A stretch of 64,000 nt of DNA from Phycisphaerae bacterium RAS2 (GTDB taxonomy: Bacteria > Planctomycetota > Phycisphaerae > UBA1845 > UTPLA1): NCBI GenBank assembly GCA_007753915.1, contig CP036352.1, forward strand, positions 186,001 through 250,000, written 5' to 3'. The position numbers and the translations under genes were made by a program. Positions within the stretch are counted from its first letter, which is position 1; each line of letters starts with the position of its first letter. The notes below the pieces were generated by a model. That model saw only the letters and a list, made by a program, of their open reading frames with translations, was not told the origin of the DNA and made no database searches. Shown here in pieces: positions 16,998-26,225 of this stretch.

Positions 16998-19254
16998 GAG
17001 GCCTACGGCGATTCGAGCGATGGTCCTGACAGCAATCGCGCTGGGAATCGCGGTGCCGTCGCCAGTCGATGCGTCGGACTGGTCGCACTGGCGCGGGGCG
17101 GATCAGAACGGCTTCTCCCACGAATACGGCACGGTGAAGAAGTGGTCGCTCGACGGCGAGAACCTGCTCTGGAAATCGCCCGAGGGCGGGCGCTCGACGC
17201 CGCTGGTGATGGGCGGGCGCGTGTACTACATCGCGCCGGCCGGCGACGGCGCGTGCCTGCAGGAGCGCGTCATCTGTCTTGATGCGGACACGGGCAAGAC
17301 CGTCTGGGACTATCGCTTCAACGTCTTCTTCTCCGACATCGTCGCGCAGCGCGTCGGCTGGACGGCGCTGGCCGCCGACCCCGAGACGGGCAACCTCTAT
17401 GCCCACGGAACGGGCGGACAGTTTATCTGTCTGTCTAAGGATGGGAAGCTGATCTGGCAGCATTCGCTCACCGAGGAGTACAACCGCGTCAGCGGGTACG
17501 GCGGCCGACTGATGACGCCGATCGTGGATGAAGACCGCGTCATCGTCAGCTTTCTGAACACCAACTGGGGCAACCATGCCAAGCCGGGCCATCGCTTTGT
17601 CGCGTTCAACAAGCACGACGGATCGGTGGTCTGGTGGGCCGAGCCGGGCGGGCCGCCGGTGGACACGACTTACGGCACGCCGATCGTCATGGTCGTGGAC
17701 GGGCGGCGGCTGCTCGTGGCGCCATGTGGCGACGGCGTCGTGTACGGCATGGAAGCGCGCACCGGCAAGGTCGTCTGGTCGTATGCCTTGAGCAAACTGG
17801 GGCTGAATGTTTCGCCGGTCTGGGTCGGCAAGCACGTTTTCATTTCGCACAGCGAGGAGAATCGCGATTCGACCGTGATGGGCCGGCTGGTCTGCATCGA
17901 CGCGTCAAAAACCGGGGACATCACCCAGAGCGGCGAAGTCTGGCGGATCGACGGCTTGGATGCCGGATACGCGTCACTGGCCTACGCCAACGGCCGCGTC
18001 TATGCCGTGGACAATTCGGCGACGTTGTTCGCGGTGGATGCGGTGGCCGGCAAGGTCGCCTGGAAATACAAGCTGGGGCGCGTGGGCAAAGGTTCGCCCG
18101 TGGTGACGGCCGACAACGTGATTTACGTCGGCGAGCAGAACGGCATTTTTTGCATTCTGAAAGACGCAGGGGCCCATTGCCAGCTACTTAGCCGGCAGGA
18201 GTTCGCTCCCCGCGAGGGCGGCGCGATCGACGAGTTGTACGGATCGCCGGCGGTGTGCGGCGGGCGCGTTTATTTCATGACGCGCTATGGGATGTATTGC
18301 CTCGCCGACAAGAGCGCAAAGGTTCAGACGGCCGACGCGACGCCGCAGCCGAAGGAAACGCCCGGCGACGACATGAAACCCGCGACGATTCAGATCGTCC
18401 CCGCGGATGTGACGCTGATGCCCGGCGGGCGGCAGAAGTTCGAGGTCCGCGCGTTCAACAGTCGCGGTGTGCCGACGAACGAATCGGCCGGCCCGCTCGA
18501 GTGGTCGCTGACGAGCAACCTGCGCGGCATCGTCAGTCAGGACGGCACGTTCAGCGCCATGGACAAGATTCCGTTCACGGCGGGCCTGCTCACAGTGAGC
18601 GGCGGCGGCCTGTCGACGGAAGCGCGCGTGCGCGTATCACCGTGGCTGCCGATCAACGAGGACTTCGAGCGCAATCGCGAGGGCGTTCCGCCAGGCGGTT
18701 GGATCGGTGTCGGTGGCAAGACACGCATCACGAAGCACGACGGCAGCATGGTGTTTCAGAAACTCGCGGAAAAAGGCAAGCCGTCGCCGGTCTGGAAAAT
18801 GCGCGCGTACGCGACGATGCCGATCCCCGGCGGGTACACCGTCGAGGCGGACTTGCAGGGAACGCTGGCGCGGAAGCGTTTCCGGCCGGACATGGGCGTG
18901 ATCAATTCGCGCTACGAATTGATCGTGCTTGGCATGCAGAAGGAGTTGGAGCTGGCGCGGTGGCGCGACGAACCGACCCACGCGCTGCGCAAGCGAATCC
19001 CGTTTGAGTTGAAGGAAAATGCCTGGTACCGATTCAAATTGCGCGTGGAGCTGGCGGGCCCCAAGGCGCTGGTGCGCGGCAAGGTCTGGCTGCGCGACGA
19101 AGCGGAACCGAAGGACTGGACCATTGAGTTTGAAGACACATGCCCCAATCCCGAAGGCAGCCCCGGCATTTTTGTGTACTCCAACGGGACGACGGACAAG
19201 AGTGATGGCGCGGAAGTTTACATCGACAACTTCAAGGTGCTCGTGAACCAGTAG
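16882..19254 (+). CDS. exported PQQ-type beta-propeller protein with C-terminal sandwich domains
   Basis: A 790-residue protein. After an unusual N-terminus comes a hydrophobic stretch ending PSPVDA, then WSHWRGADQNGFS, the usual start of planctomycete PQQ-like propellers. Residues about 70-480 contain repeated blades such as VICLDADTGKTVWDY, VVYGMEARTGKVVWSY and LFAVDAVAGKVAWKY. Residues about 500-600 resemble a bacterial Ig-like domain, and the last 190 a LamG-like jelly roll. No catalytic dehydrogenase residues were identified, so a binding or assembly role is likely. The ATG overlaps the upstream TGA (ATGA). The first 45 residues derive from a repeat element; Met47 is an alternative start but leaves no charged n-region. 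Confidence 0.78.
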   Translation: MKNAEGRMQSPGQTSCAVPGGRAVAARFLDTQSFIFHSPRPTAIRAMVLTAIALGIAVPSPVDASDWSHWRGADQNGFSHEYGTVKKWSLDGENLLWKSPEGGRSTPLVMGGRVYYIAPAGDGACLQERVICLDADTGKTVWDYRFNVFFSDIVAQRVGWTALAADPETGNLYAHGTGGQFICLSKDGKLIWQHSLTEEYNRVSGYGGRLMTPIVDEDRVIVSFLNTNWGNHAKPGHRFVAFNKHDGSVVWWAEPGGPPVDTTYGTPIVMVVDGRRLLVAPCGDGVVYGMEARTGKVVWSYALSKLGLNVSPVWVGKHVFISHSEENRDSTVMGRLVCIDASKTGDITQSGEVWRIDGLDAGYASLAYANGRVYAVDNSATLFAVDAVAGKVAWKYKLGRVGKGSPVVTADNVIYVGEQNGIFCILKDAGAHCQLLSRQEFAPREGGAIDELYGSPAVCGGRVYFMTRYGMYCLADKSAKVQTADATPQPKETPGDDMKPATIQIVPADVTLMPGGRQKFEVRAFNSRGVPTNESAGPLEWSLTSNLRGIVSQDGTFSAMDKIPFTAGLLTVSGGGLSTEARVRVSPWLPINEDFERNREGVPPGGWIGVGGKTRITKHDGSMVFQKLAEKGKPSPVWKMRAYATMPIPGGYTVEADLQGTLARKRFRPDMGVINSRYELIVLGMQKELELARWRDEPTHALRKRIPFELKENAWYRFKLRVELAGPKALVRGKVWLRDEAEPKDWTIEFEDTCPNPEGSPGIFVYSNGTTDKSDGAEVYIDNFKVLVNQ

Positions 19255-19385
19255 TCGTGCTTTCCCCGGCGAGCATGTCCGCCGTGAGACGCCGATTGCA
19301 GGCAATCGAGATCGCAACGAACCGATTGCGCTGGTCGCAGATCCGCAGCGGCGGGCAATCGAAACGAACAGGAGCAGTCGCGAAG

Positions 19386-20870
19386 ATGATTTTTCATTTC
19401 AATTCGATTCGTTCTCGAACCGTCGCCGTCGCGGCGCTGGCCATCGGTGTCTGCGGGCTCGCGCTGTCGACTCATGCCGAGCCGCTGGAGAAGGCCAAGC
19501 GCGGCGACTGGCCGATGTGGGGCGGCTCGCCTGATCGCAACATGGTCTCCGGCGAGAAGAACATTCCCGCGAAGTGGAACATCAAGGACAAGACGAACAT
19601 CAAATGGGTCGCGCCGCTCGGTTCGCAGACCTATGGCAACCCGGTGATTTACAAGGGCAAGATCTTCATCGGCACCAACAACACCGGCGAGTACCGCCCA
19701 AAGATCAAGGGCGACAAGGGTGTCGTCATGTGTCTGGATGAGAAAACCGGCAAGATGCTCTGGCAGGCGACGCACGACAAGCTGCCTTCGGGCCGCGTGA
19801 ACGACTGGCCCGAGCAGGGAATCTGTTCCAGCCCGTACGTCGAAGGCAATCGTCTGTGGTATGTCAGCAATCGGTGCGAGGTGGTCTGCGCCGATGTTGA
19901 AGGCTTTCTCGACGGCAAGAACGACGGGCCGTACAAGGATGAGAAGTACGCCGAGAAGGAGGACGCCGACATCATCTGGGTCTATGACATGATCGACGAG
20001 TTGGGCGTCTTCCCGCACAACCTCGCCACGGCGTCGCCGGTCGTCGCCGAGGGGCTGGTCTTCGCGCTGACGTCCAACGGCGTCGATGAAGGGCACTTGA
20101 ATCTGCCCAGCCCCGAAGCGGCCGACTTCATCGCCGTGAACAAAGACACCGGCGAGCTTGTCTGGGAGCGGAACGACTGCGGCAAGCGCACGTTTCACGG
20201 TCAGTGGTCCAGCCCGACCTACGGCATGGTGCAGGGCAAGAGCCAGATCATCTTCGGCGGCGGCGACGGCTGGTGCTACGCGTTTGAACCCAAGACCGGC
20301 AAGCCGATCTGGAAGTTCAACCTCAACCCGCCGGACGCGAAGTACATCCTCGGCGGCCGCGGCACGGCGAACGAGATCATCGCGACGCCTGTCATCCATG
20401 ACGACAAGGTCTACGTCTGTGTCGGGCAGGACCCGGAGCACGGCGAGGGCATCGGCCATTTCTTCTGCATCGACGCGACCAAGACCGGCGACATCACCGA
20501 GAGCGGCAAGGTCTGGCACATCGGCAACGAGGATTTTCATCGGTCGATTTCGACGTGCGCCATCGCCGACGGCCTGGTGTATGCGGCGGACTTGAGCGGG
20601 TTCATGAACTGCCTCGACGCGAAGACCGGCAAGCGCTACTGGGTGCACGACACGATGGCGGCGATTTGGGGCTCGCCGTACGTGGTCGACGGCAAGGTGA
20701 TGCTCGGCACGGAAGACGGTGAAGTGCTGGTGTTCGAACACGGCAAGGAAAAGAAGCTGATCGCCACGAACGACATGGGCAGCTCGGTCTACACGACACC
20801 GGTGGCGTCCAATGGCGTGCTGTATGTGACCAATCGCAAGGAAGTGTTCGCGATTGAGGGGAAGAAATAG
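19386..20870 (+). CDS. exported PQQ-type beta-propeller protein
   Basis: A 494-residue protein with a clear Sec signal peptide (RSRTVAVAALAIGVCGLALS, cleavage near THA-EP). The mature part is a full propeller starting WPMWGGSPDRNMVS and carrying blades like VVMCLDEKTGKMLWQA, FIAVNKDTGELVWER, CYAFEPKTGKPIWKF and FMNCLDAKTGKRYWVH. It is the shorter paralogue of the gene 130 bases upstream, lacking its C-terminal sandwich domains. Similarity to quinoprotein dehydrogenases is confined to the propeller repeat, so enzymatic activity should not be assumed. An AGGAG about 11 bases before the ATG at 19386 supports the start. Confidence 0.82.
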   Translation: MIFHFNSIRSRTVAVAALAIGVCGLALSTHAEPLEKAKRGDWPMWGGSPDRNMVSGEKNIPAKWNIKDKTNIKWVAPLGSQTYGNPVIYKGKIFIGTNNTGEYRPKIKGDKGVVMCLDEKTGKMLWQATHDKLPSGRVNDWPEQGICSSPYVEGNRLWYVSNRCEVVCADVEGFLDGKNDGPYKDEKYAEKEDADIIWVYDMIDELGVFPHNLATASPVVAEGLVFALTSNGVDEGHLNLPSPEAADFIAVNKDTGELVWERNDCGKRTFHGQWSSPTYGMVQGKSQIIFGGGDGWCYAFEPKTGKPIWKFNLNPPDAKYILGGRGTANEIIATPVIHDDKVYVCVGQDPEHGEGIGHFFCIDATKTGDITESGKVWHIGNEDFHRSISTCAIADGLVYAADLSGFMNCLDAKTGKRYWVHDTMAAIWGSPYVVDGKVMLGTEDGEVLVFEHGKEKKLIATNDMGSSVYTTPVASNGVLYVTNRKEVFAIEGKK

Positions 20871-20950
20871 TCGTAGGTGTTTGACGAATCCGAGCCGCGA
20901 ACGTCCGGGGGCGCTGCAAAGGTCACGACTGTCAGAGTGTCGTTCCGCAT

Positions 20951-21301
20951 TCAGAGTTGAGGTTCATTGGGATCGTCAACTGGATCGATTCGAATTGCTA
21001 GTTGCTGCTCGACCGGGATCGACGCGCCGCATTCGGGGCAGACGCCGGATGCATTGCCCGTCAGCAAGTACTCGCATTGCTGGCAACGCGTTCGCGGCAC
21101 AGGCCTCGGCAGGAAGCCGACGCGTTCGAGTGAATAGAATAGCCCCACGAGGAACAGGGGAATGCCCATGACGATCAGAAAGCCGCCGATGATGGTCGGC
21201 ATGAAGTTCGACTCGATGATCGAATAGACGGGAAAGGCAATGTACACAAACAGGATAGCGGCCCCGATCAATCGCTTTCTTGTCCGGTCGCGGATTGCCA
21301 T
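20951..21301 (-). CDS. small membrane protein with C-terminal zinc ribbon
   Basis: A 116-residue protein with two hydrophobic helices (about 11-30 and 35-55) and a C-terminal zinc ribbon, CQQCEYLLTGNASGVCPECG. The pattern CxxCxYxLxGNxxGxCPECG is frequent in small planctomycete membrane proteins. Longer in-frame starts exist up to 21517, but they overlap the divergent ligase gene and read Ser/Arg-rich, so the ATG at 21301 is preferred. Function unknown. Confidence 0.7.
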   Translation of the reverse strand: MAIRDRTRKRLIGAAILFVYIAFPVYSIIESNFMPTIIGGFLIVMGIPLFLVGLFYSLERVGFLPRPVPRTRCQQCEYLLTGNASGVCPECGASIPVEQQLAIRIDPVDDPNEPQL

Positions 21302-21359
21302 GGTGGTCTGGTACACACAAGTATAGTGGAGCAAGCCGGGCCTACGCCTGGCCAATGAA

Positions 21360-22442
21360 ATGAGCCAATCACTCAACGACAAAGTCGCCGCCGCGCGCAA
21401 GCGGCTCGATGAACACACCCGCGAGATTGTCGCGTGGCACTTCGACCCGGCCAGCGGCTGTCCGTTCTGGATCGAGTACGCGAAGACGCTCGGCTGGGAC
21501 CCGCGCAAGGAAGTCACCTGCTACGCCGATCTCGACAAGTTCCCGCCGTTTCAGGATGAGTGGCTGCGCGGCGGACCGGTGCGGCGGTGGGTGCCGCGCG
21601 CCCTGGCTGATCAACCCGTGTCGCTCTTTGAGACGGGTGGCAGCACCGGCGTGCCCAAGAGCCGCATCAACATCAGCGACTATCGCACCGATTACGAAAT
21701 GTTCAGCGCGACGCTCGACGACAAGGCGTTCCCCAAAGGGGCCGACTGGCTCATGCTCGGGCCGACCGGTCCGCGGCGCTTGCGCCTCGCGGTGGAACAC
21801 CTTTGTCAATTTCGCGGCGGCATCTGCTTCCTGCTCGACATGGACCCGCGCTGGGTGGTGAAGGTGATTAAGAAAGGCCGCATGGACGTGATGGACGAGT
21901 ATCGCAATCACGTCATCGATCAGGCGCTGACGCTGCTCAAGGCCCACGACAACATCCGCTGCCTGTTCGCCACGCCGAAACTGCTGGAGGCGCTGGCTGA
22001 TCGCATCTCGCTGGTGAAGGCCGGCATCACGGGCATCTTCTGCGGCGGCACGAGCATGACGCCGCAGTTTCACAAGTTCGCCCGCGAGGAGCTGTGCGAG
22101 GGCAAGGTAGAATTCGTCCCGACCTACGGCAACACGCTCATGGGCCTGGCGACGTGCAAACCGTTCGACCCGGCCGACAACTATGACATCATCTATCATC
22201 CGCCGCTGCCGCGCGCGATGCTGGAGGTGGTGAGCTTTACCGATGAGAAGACGCCCGTCGCGCACGGCGAATGGGGCCGCGTGCGACTGACGACGCTGAC
22301 GAAGGAGTTCTTCGTGCCGCGTTTCCTCGAGCGCGACGAAGCCAAGCGCACGCCGCCATGCGACTTGTACCCGTGGGACGGCACGGCGAACGTGCGGCCG
22401 TTCTCGGGATTCGGCACGACGGTGGTAGAGGGCGTTTACTAG
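21360..22442 (+). CDS. PaaK/LuxE-like adenylate-forming enzyme
   Basis: A 360-residue protein of the acyl-adenylate superfamily, shorter than the PaaK-like gene at 15563. LFETGGSTGVPKSR (about 92-105) is the ATP-binding A3-like motif. FVPTYGNTLMGLA resembles A5, and WGRVRLTTLTKEFFVPRFLERD lies where the A7 segment should be, though the usual YRTGD is replaced. The short C-terminus suggests a LuxE/acyl-protein synthetase-like enzyme, or one that makes only the adenylate. The substrate is unknown. It is divergent from the small zinc-ribbon gene with 58 bases between starts. Confidence 0.7.
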   Translation: MSQSLNDKVAAARKRLDEHTREIVAWHFDPASGCPFWIEYAKTLGWDPRKEVTCYADLDKFPPFQDEWLRGGPVRRWVPRALADQPVSLFETGGSTGVPKSRINISDYRTDYEMFSATLDDKAFPKGADWLMLGPTGPRRLRLAVEHLCQFRGGICFLLDMDPRWVVKVIKKGRMDVMDEYRNHVIDQALTLLKAHDNIRCLFATPKLLEALADRISLVKAGITGIFCGGTSMTPQFHKFAREELCEGKVEFVPTYGNTLMGLATCKPFDPADNYDIIYHPPLPRAMLEVVSFTDEKTPVAHGEWGRVRLTTLTKEFFVPRFLERDEAKRTPPCDLYPWDGTANVRPFSGFGTTVVEGVY

Positions 22443-22496
22443 GATCGCCTGCACGCCTGAATGTTGTTTCTCGCCGATGCTGCCCTAACTTAGCGG

Positions 22497-22520
22497 CGTA
22501 GGGTGCGTCCTCGACGCACC
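22497..22520. repeat. CGTAGGGTGCGTC-type hairpin repeat
   Basis: CGTAGGGTGCGTCCTCGACG folds through GGTGCGTC/GACGCACC. The same unit, almost base for base, lies at 50210-50233 and, inverted, at 60911-60934. Confidence 0.7.
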
Positions 22521-22641
22521 GTGACAATTCGAGCAATGCAAAAGGTGGCATGGCCGCGGCTTTTGGCGGCCACGCGTTTCGGCTCGCCCGTTGTTGCATG
22601 CATTTGCTACAATGTTCAACATGAACGCGTTTGAGGATACG

Positions 22642-23241
22642 ATGGCTCGTGGTGGGACGGCGGCGGTCCGCAACGCGGCGAGTTTTTTCATGAAGACCGA
22701 TCCGGTTCATCGGGCCCTGCAAGGCATCACCCAGCGCCTGCGCGACCTCGGTGTCGATTACGCCGTCGCCGGCGGCATGGCGCTGGTGGCCCACGGCTAC
22801 GATCGTACGACCGTGGACGTTGACATCCTCGTCACGCCGCATGGCTTGAAAACCATTCACGATTCGCTGGAGGGATTGGGCTACGTGCCGCCGTTCGCCG
22901 GCAGCAAGCAACTGCGCGACACGCAGACCGGCGTGCGCATCGAGTTCATCGTGACCGGCCAGTTCCCCGGCGACGGCAAGCCCAAGCCGGTTGCCTTTCC
23001 CGATCCGGCTGACGCGTCGGTCGAAATCGACGGTATTCGCTACGTCAATCTGCCGACGCTGCTGGAACTCAAGCTCGCCTCGGGCATGACCAACTCCGGC
23101 CGACTGCGCGACCTGGCCGACGTGCAGGAATTGATCCGCGTGTTGAAGCTCCCGCGCGACTACGCGGAGAAGCTGAATCCGTACGTGCGCGAGAAGTTCG
23201 TCGAACTGGCGGCGGGGCTGTGGGGGGATTCAGCGTGTTAA
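22642..23241 (+). CDS. nucleotidyltransferase-fold protein (AbiEii-like)
   Basis: A protein of about 199 residues with the minimal nucleotidyltransferase signature VAGGMALVAHGY followed by TTVDVDILV (GG...DxD-like), then EFIVTGQFPGD and a helical tail with LPTLLELKLASGM. This is the pattern of AbiEii/DUF6036-type nucleotidyltransferases, some of which are toxins of abortive-infection modules. No antitoxin-like partner is adjacent, so a phage-defence role is only possible. I place the start at 22642, with GAGG five bases upstream; in-frame starts at 22591, 22612, 22621 and 22690 are also possible. Confidence 0.7.
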   Translation: MARGGTAAVRNAASFFMKTDPVHRALQGITQRLRDLGVDYAVAGGMALVAHGYDRTTVDVDILVTPHGLKTIHDSLEGLGYVPPFAGSKQLRDTQTGVRIEFIVTGQFPGDGKPKPVAFPDPADASVEIDGIRYVNLPTLLELKLASGMTNSGRLRDLADVQELIRVLKLPRDYAEKLNPYVREKFVELAAGLWGDSAC

Positions 23242-23275
23242 GCCGAAGATTATGCATCAGCTACCCCGGCAGTCG

Positions 23276-24139
23276 TTAGGTCTGTGTTTGTCCCCGGATC
23301 ACCGCATCCCATTCGCGAACTCGTTCCCAGATGATAACCTTGTCGAATCCAGAGCGCTGTGCCGCGCCAACAATCTTCCCGTTCTCAAGGATACGATCCC
23401 GCTCCATTGGAGGACCAATTCGACAATCGCTCCCGCTTCCATCGGCCGCAATGAGTAGCCATGTTTCATCGCAATCATCGACGTGATATTTGGCGAGCTT
23501 CTCGCTTTTCTCGACAATCGTGGCGACGATAATATCGTCGTCAAGTCCGATGGCCGTGGCATCAGACACTTTCCACGCAAGATCGTTAAGTTCAGTTCGC
23601 ATTATACGCAGTGATTTTAGAAAGCGGGCAAGCACTGGAAAGCCGTCGAAAGGCACGCTCGGCAGGCGCCGAGTGTACGAGTCCTCAATAACAAGTTCAT
23701 CCATCTCAATTCTGCGTTCGTCAATAAATTTTACGACGCCGTCGGCTATATCACAGATTTCTTGCCCCCTGGGAAGGTTTTCCAAATTGAGCGTCATGCT
23801 GATGGAGAAGCCGCGCAAGTCACGTGCTTTCGGAATTAGTACCGTTCGAACGTATGTATTCAATTTGTCGTTAATGTCGTTAAGCCGTAACGATGCCGAG
23901 CCGTGATCGTTCTTTCGGCAAATGTAGCGAGTCAACTCGATGCCCGTCATGTGGTGCGTATCATCATGTAGCAGCGTGACGAAGATATCAGGCCCATCGA
24001 TACCTTCAGAAGCATGTGCGGGTCGAAACTCTGCCAGTGTTTGAAGTCTAGTGAAATGTATCCCCTTGAATTCCAGATACTCCCGCGCCATATCCCGTTC
24101 GTAGTCTTCCTTGTTTTTCCTGCCCGATGCGTCGCGCAT
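23276..24139 (-). CDS. unknown cytoplasmic protein with nuclease-like motif
   Basis: A 287-residue hydrophilic protein without signal peptide or membrane segments. GIDGPDIFVTL followed about 15 residues later by GIELTRYI resembles the PD-(D/E)xK metal site (Asp, then Glu with the Lys replaced by Thr), but this is only a pattern match. Other recognisable segments are AREYLEFKGIHF and DKVIIWERVREWDAV. Base composition is lower in GC than the neighbours and codon use is less biased, suggesting acquisition. The ATG at 24139 has GAGGTG eight bases upstream and is preferred to the GTG at 24151. No partner gene identifies a function. Confidence 0.6.
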   Translation of the reverse strand: MRDASGRKNKEDYERDMAREYLEFKGIHFTRLQTLAEFRPAHASEGIDGPDIFVTLLHDDTHHMTGIELTRYICRKNDHGSASLRLNDINDKLNTYVRTVLIPKARDLRGFSISMTLNLENLPRGQEICDIADGVVKFIDERRIEMDELVIEDSYTRRLPSVPFDGFPVLARFLKSLRIMRTELNDLAWKVSDATAIGLDDDIIVATIVEKSEKLAKYHVDDCDETWLLIAADGSGSDCRIGPPMERDRILENGKIVGAAQRSGFDKVIIWERVREWDAVIRGQTQT

Positions 24140-24795
24140 TCGTGATGCCACCTCGTATTTCGACCTATTGGAACACTACCAATTGCAGTAGCGATTATAC
24201 CTTGATCGCACAGTTCATAGCGATCGTTTGACAGCCCCAACTGGGCGTACGACGGTAGCCACGGGCGTCAGCCCGTGGTTCGAGTACGCCGAGAGACAAC
24301 TAGCCCCGAAGGGGCGGCAGAAGTGGATCGCGGTGAGCGGCTGCGTAGGAAGCTGTACGCGTAACCATTCTGTCGCACCTTCGGTGCTTCGAACGTTGGG
24401 AGAACGTTCACTACCCACGGGCTGACGCCCGCGGCTACATTCTGTCGCACCTTTGGTGCTCCAGACCTGAAAGTAGTTGCGCTCGTCAGGTTTGCCCGGG
24501 GCTACATTCGATCGCACCTTTGGTGCTTTGATTGGGTTGGAAGTGCTTGGTGCGTCTGGGACGCACCCTACATGTCTGTCCTCGATGACCTCGGAGGCCC
24601 GCCGCGTTCTTTGACTTGCCTCCCGCCACTCGGGACAATGCTCGTATTAGTGCCACAATGGCTACCGGATTGCCGCAGGCGATTCGACTGTGATTCACCG
24701 GCGAGACGCCGGTGCCACAGTTAAATCTCTTCGCTTTGCCAGGCAGGCCGTACCTGTAACGCACGGCCGCTCAAGCGACGTACCGAGGCAAACTC
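24140..24795. other. gene-free region filled with hairpin repeats
   Basis: No convincing gene lies in these 656 bases. At least eight short palindromes follow one another: a GTAGCCACGGGCGTCAGCCC unit at 24254-24282, CCCCGAAGGGG at 24304, GCACCTTCGGTGC at 24375-24387, an inverted ACGGGCTGACGCCCG unit at 24411-24438, GCACCTTTGGTGC at 24447 and 24514, GGTGCGTCTGGGACGCACC at 24549-24572, and CACCGGCGAGACGCCGGTG at 24695-24718. Confidence 0.75.
24254..24438. repeat. composite element bounded by inverted AGCC-ACGGGCGTCAGCCCG units
   Basis: The unit at 24254-24282 and the opposite-facing unit at 24411-24438 bracket 128 bases holding two more small palindromes. The terminal unit is the same design as the ends of the valS element (GAGCCGCGGGCTTCAGCCCG), with only a few base changes. 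The region therefore looks like a divergent member of the same mobile-palindrome superfamily. Confidence 0.55.
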
Positions 24796-26154
24796 ATGTC
24801 CAAATCCATCTCACTTCCCGTCTGCGACCATAAGCCCCGACCATACACCGGGCCGAGCCGGGCCGAGGCGCTCGCGCTGCGGCAGCAGTACCTCACGCCC
24901 GCGCTGATTACCTACTACAAAGACCCGCTCATGGTCGTCGAGGGGCACATGCAGTACCTCTGGGACGAGACCGGCAAGCGCTACCTCGACGCCTTCGCCG
25001 GCATCGTCACCGTCTCCGTCGGCCACTGCCATCCCAAGATGGTCGAGCGCGTGCGCGACCAGGTCGGCATGTTGCAGCACACGACAACCATCTATTTGCA
25101 CCCGACCGTCGGGCAATATGCCAAGAAGCTGGCCGACCACATGCCGGGCGATTTGAAAGTTACTTACTTTACCAACAGCGGCAGCGAGACGAACGATCTT
25201 GCGATTCTCACCGCCCGCGCTTACACCGGCTGCTTCGACATCATCGGCCTGCGCAACGCCTATCACGGCGGCTCGCAATCCACGATGGCCCTCACCGCCC
25301 ACAGCACCTGGAAGTACGCCACGCCGCACGCGTTCGGCGTGCACCACGGCATGCCCGGCTACTGTTACCGCTGCCCGCTGGGGTTGACGTATCCGAGTTG
25401 CGACGTGAAGTGCGCCCGCGACATCGGCGAGGTGATCAAGTTCACTACGCCGGGCAAAGTCGCCGCCTTCATCGCCGAGCCGATCATGGGCGTCGGCGGC
25501 GCGGTCACGCCACCGCCGGAGTATTTCAAGATCGTCTATGAAGAGGTGCGCAAGGCCGGCGGACTGTGCATCGCCGATGAGGTGCAGACCGGCTTCGGCC
25601 GCACTGGCACGCACTTCTGGGGATTCCAGAACTGGGACGTGATGCCCGACATGGTGTGCATGGCCAAGGGCATCGGCAACGGAACGGCTCTCGGTGCGGT
25701 GACGACGACGCCGGCAATCGCCAAGGCGCTAACCGGCAAGCTGCACTTCAACACGTTCGGCGGCAATCCTGTGCAGGCGACGTATGGCATGGCGACGTTG
25801 GATATTATTGATGAAGAGGGCATTCAGGCGAACGCGCTGAAGGTCGGCGGCGAGTTGAAGGCCGGTCTGACGGCGCTGATGGACAAGCATAAGTTGGTCG
25901 GCGAGGTGCGTGGCATGGGGCTGATGCTTGGCGTGGAGCTGGTAAAGGATCGCGTCAGCAAGGAGCCTGCGAAAGAGGAGACGGCACAGCTACTGGAATT
26001 GGCCCGCGAGCGCGGCCTGTTGCTGGGCAAGGGCGGGTTCTATGGCAACGTGCTGCGGATCAAGCCGCCGATGTGCATCACGAGCGCCGATGCGGCGTAC
26101 ATGGTGGCGGTGGTGGACGAGGCGCTGGGGATAATCGGGTCGGGGGTGAAATAA
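24796..26154 (+). CDS. class III aminotransferase, AGXT2-like
   Basis: A 452-residue cytoplasmic PLP enzyme of the ornithine/alanine-glyoxylate (AGXT2-like) group. Family landmarks: FTNSGSETNDLAI (cofactor phosphate loop, about 128), NAYHGGSQSTMALT, AFIAEPIMGVGG, ADEVQTGFGRTG (Asp binding the PLP ring nitrogen), and MVCMAKGIGNG with the Schiff-base Lys. An unusual Cys-bearing insertion GYCYRCPLGLTYPSCDVKC, also known in mitochondrial AGXT2 relatives, lies at about 190-210. It should move an amino group from alanine or a related amine to glyoxylate or another oxo acid. GAGG seven bases before the ATG supports the start. Confidence 0.87.
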   Translation: MSKSISLPVCDHKPRPYTGPSRAEALALRQQYLTPALITYYKDPLMVVEGHMQYLWDETGKRYLDAFAGIVTVSVGHCHPKMVERVRDQVGMLQHTTTIYLHPTVGQYAKKLADHMPGDLKVTYFTNSGSETNDLAILTARAYTGCFDIIGLRNAYHGGSQSTMALTAHSTWKYATPHAFGVHHGMPGYCYRCPLGLTYPSCDVKCARDIGEVIKFTTPGKVAAFIAEPIMGVGGAVTPPPEYFKIVYEEVRKAGGLCIADEVQTGFGRTGTHFWGFQNWDVMPDMVCMAKGIGNGTALGAVTTTPAIAKALTGKLHFNTFGGNPVQATYGMATLDIIDEEGIQANALKVGGELKAGLTALMDKHKLVGEVRGMGLMLGVELVKDRVSKEPAKEETAQLLELARERGLLLGKGGFYGNVLRIKPPMCITSADAAYMVAVVDEALGIIGSGVK

Positions 26155-26225
26155 CCATCAAGACAGCATCAGGAATCGTTTCAGCCTACCATCGGTTGTT
26201 CTCTTTTTTTGCAGCAGCCTGATCA

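Noticed and set aside
19218-20741. 507-codon open frame antisense to the beta-propeller gene
   Set aside because: The plus-strand gene has clear PQQ-propeller repeats; the antisense frame shows no motif and antisense-type composition.
24140-24795. CRISPR array
   Set aside because: The repeats differ from each other, are not evenly spaced and have no unique spacers of constant length; they are assorted palindromes.
26155-26210. Terminator of the aminotransferase gene (T tract at 26202-26210)
   Set aside because: No stable GC hairpin directly precedes the T tract; it is better placed as part of the next promoter region.
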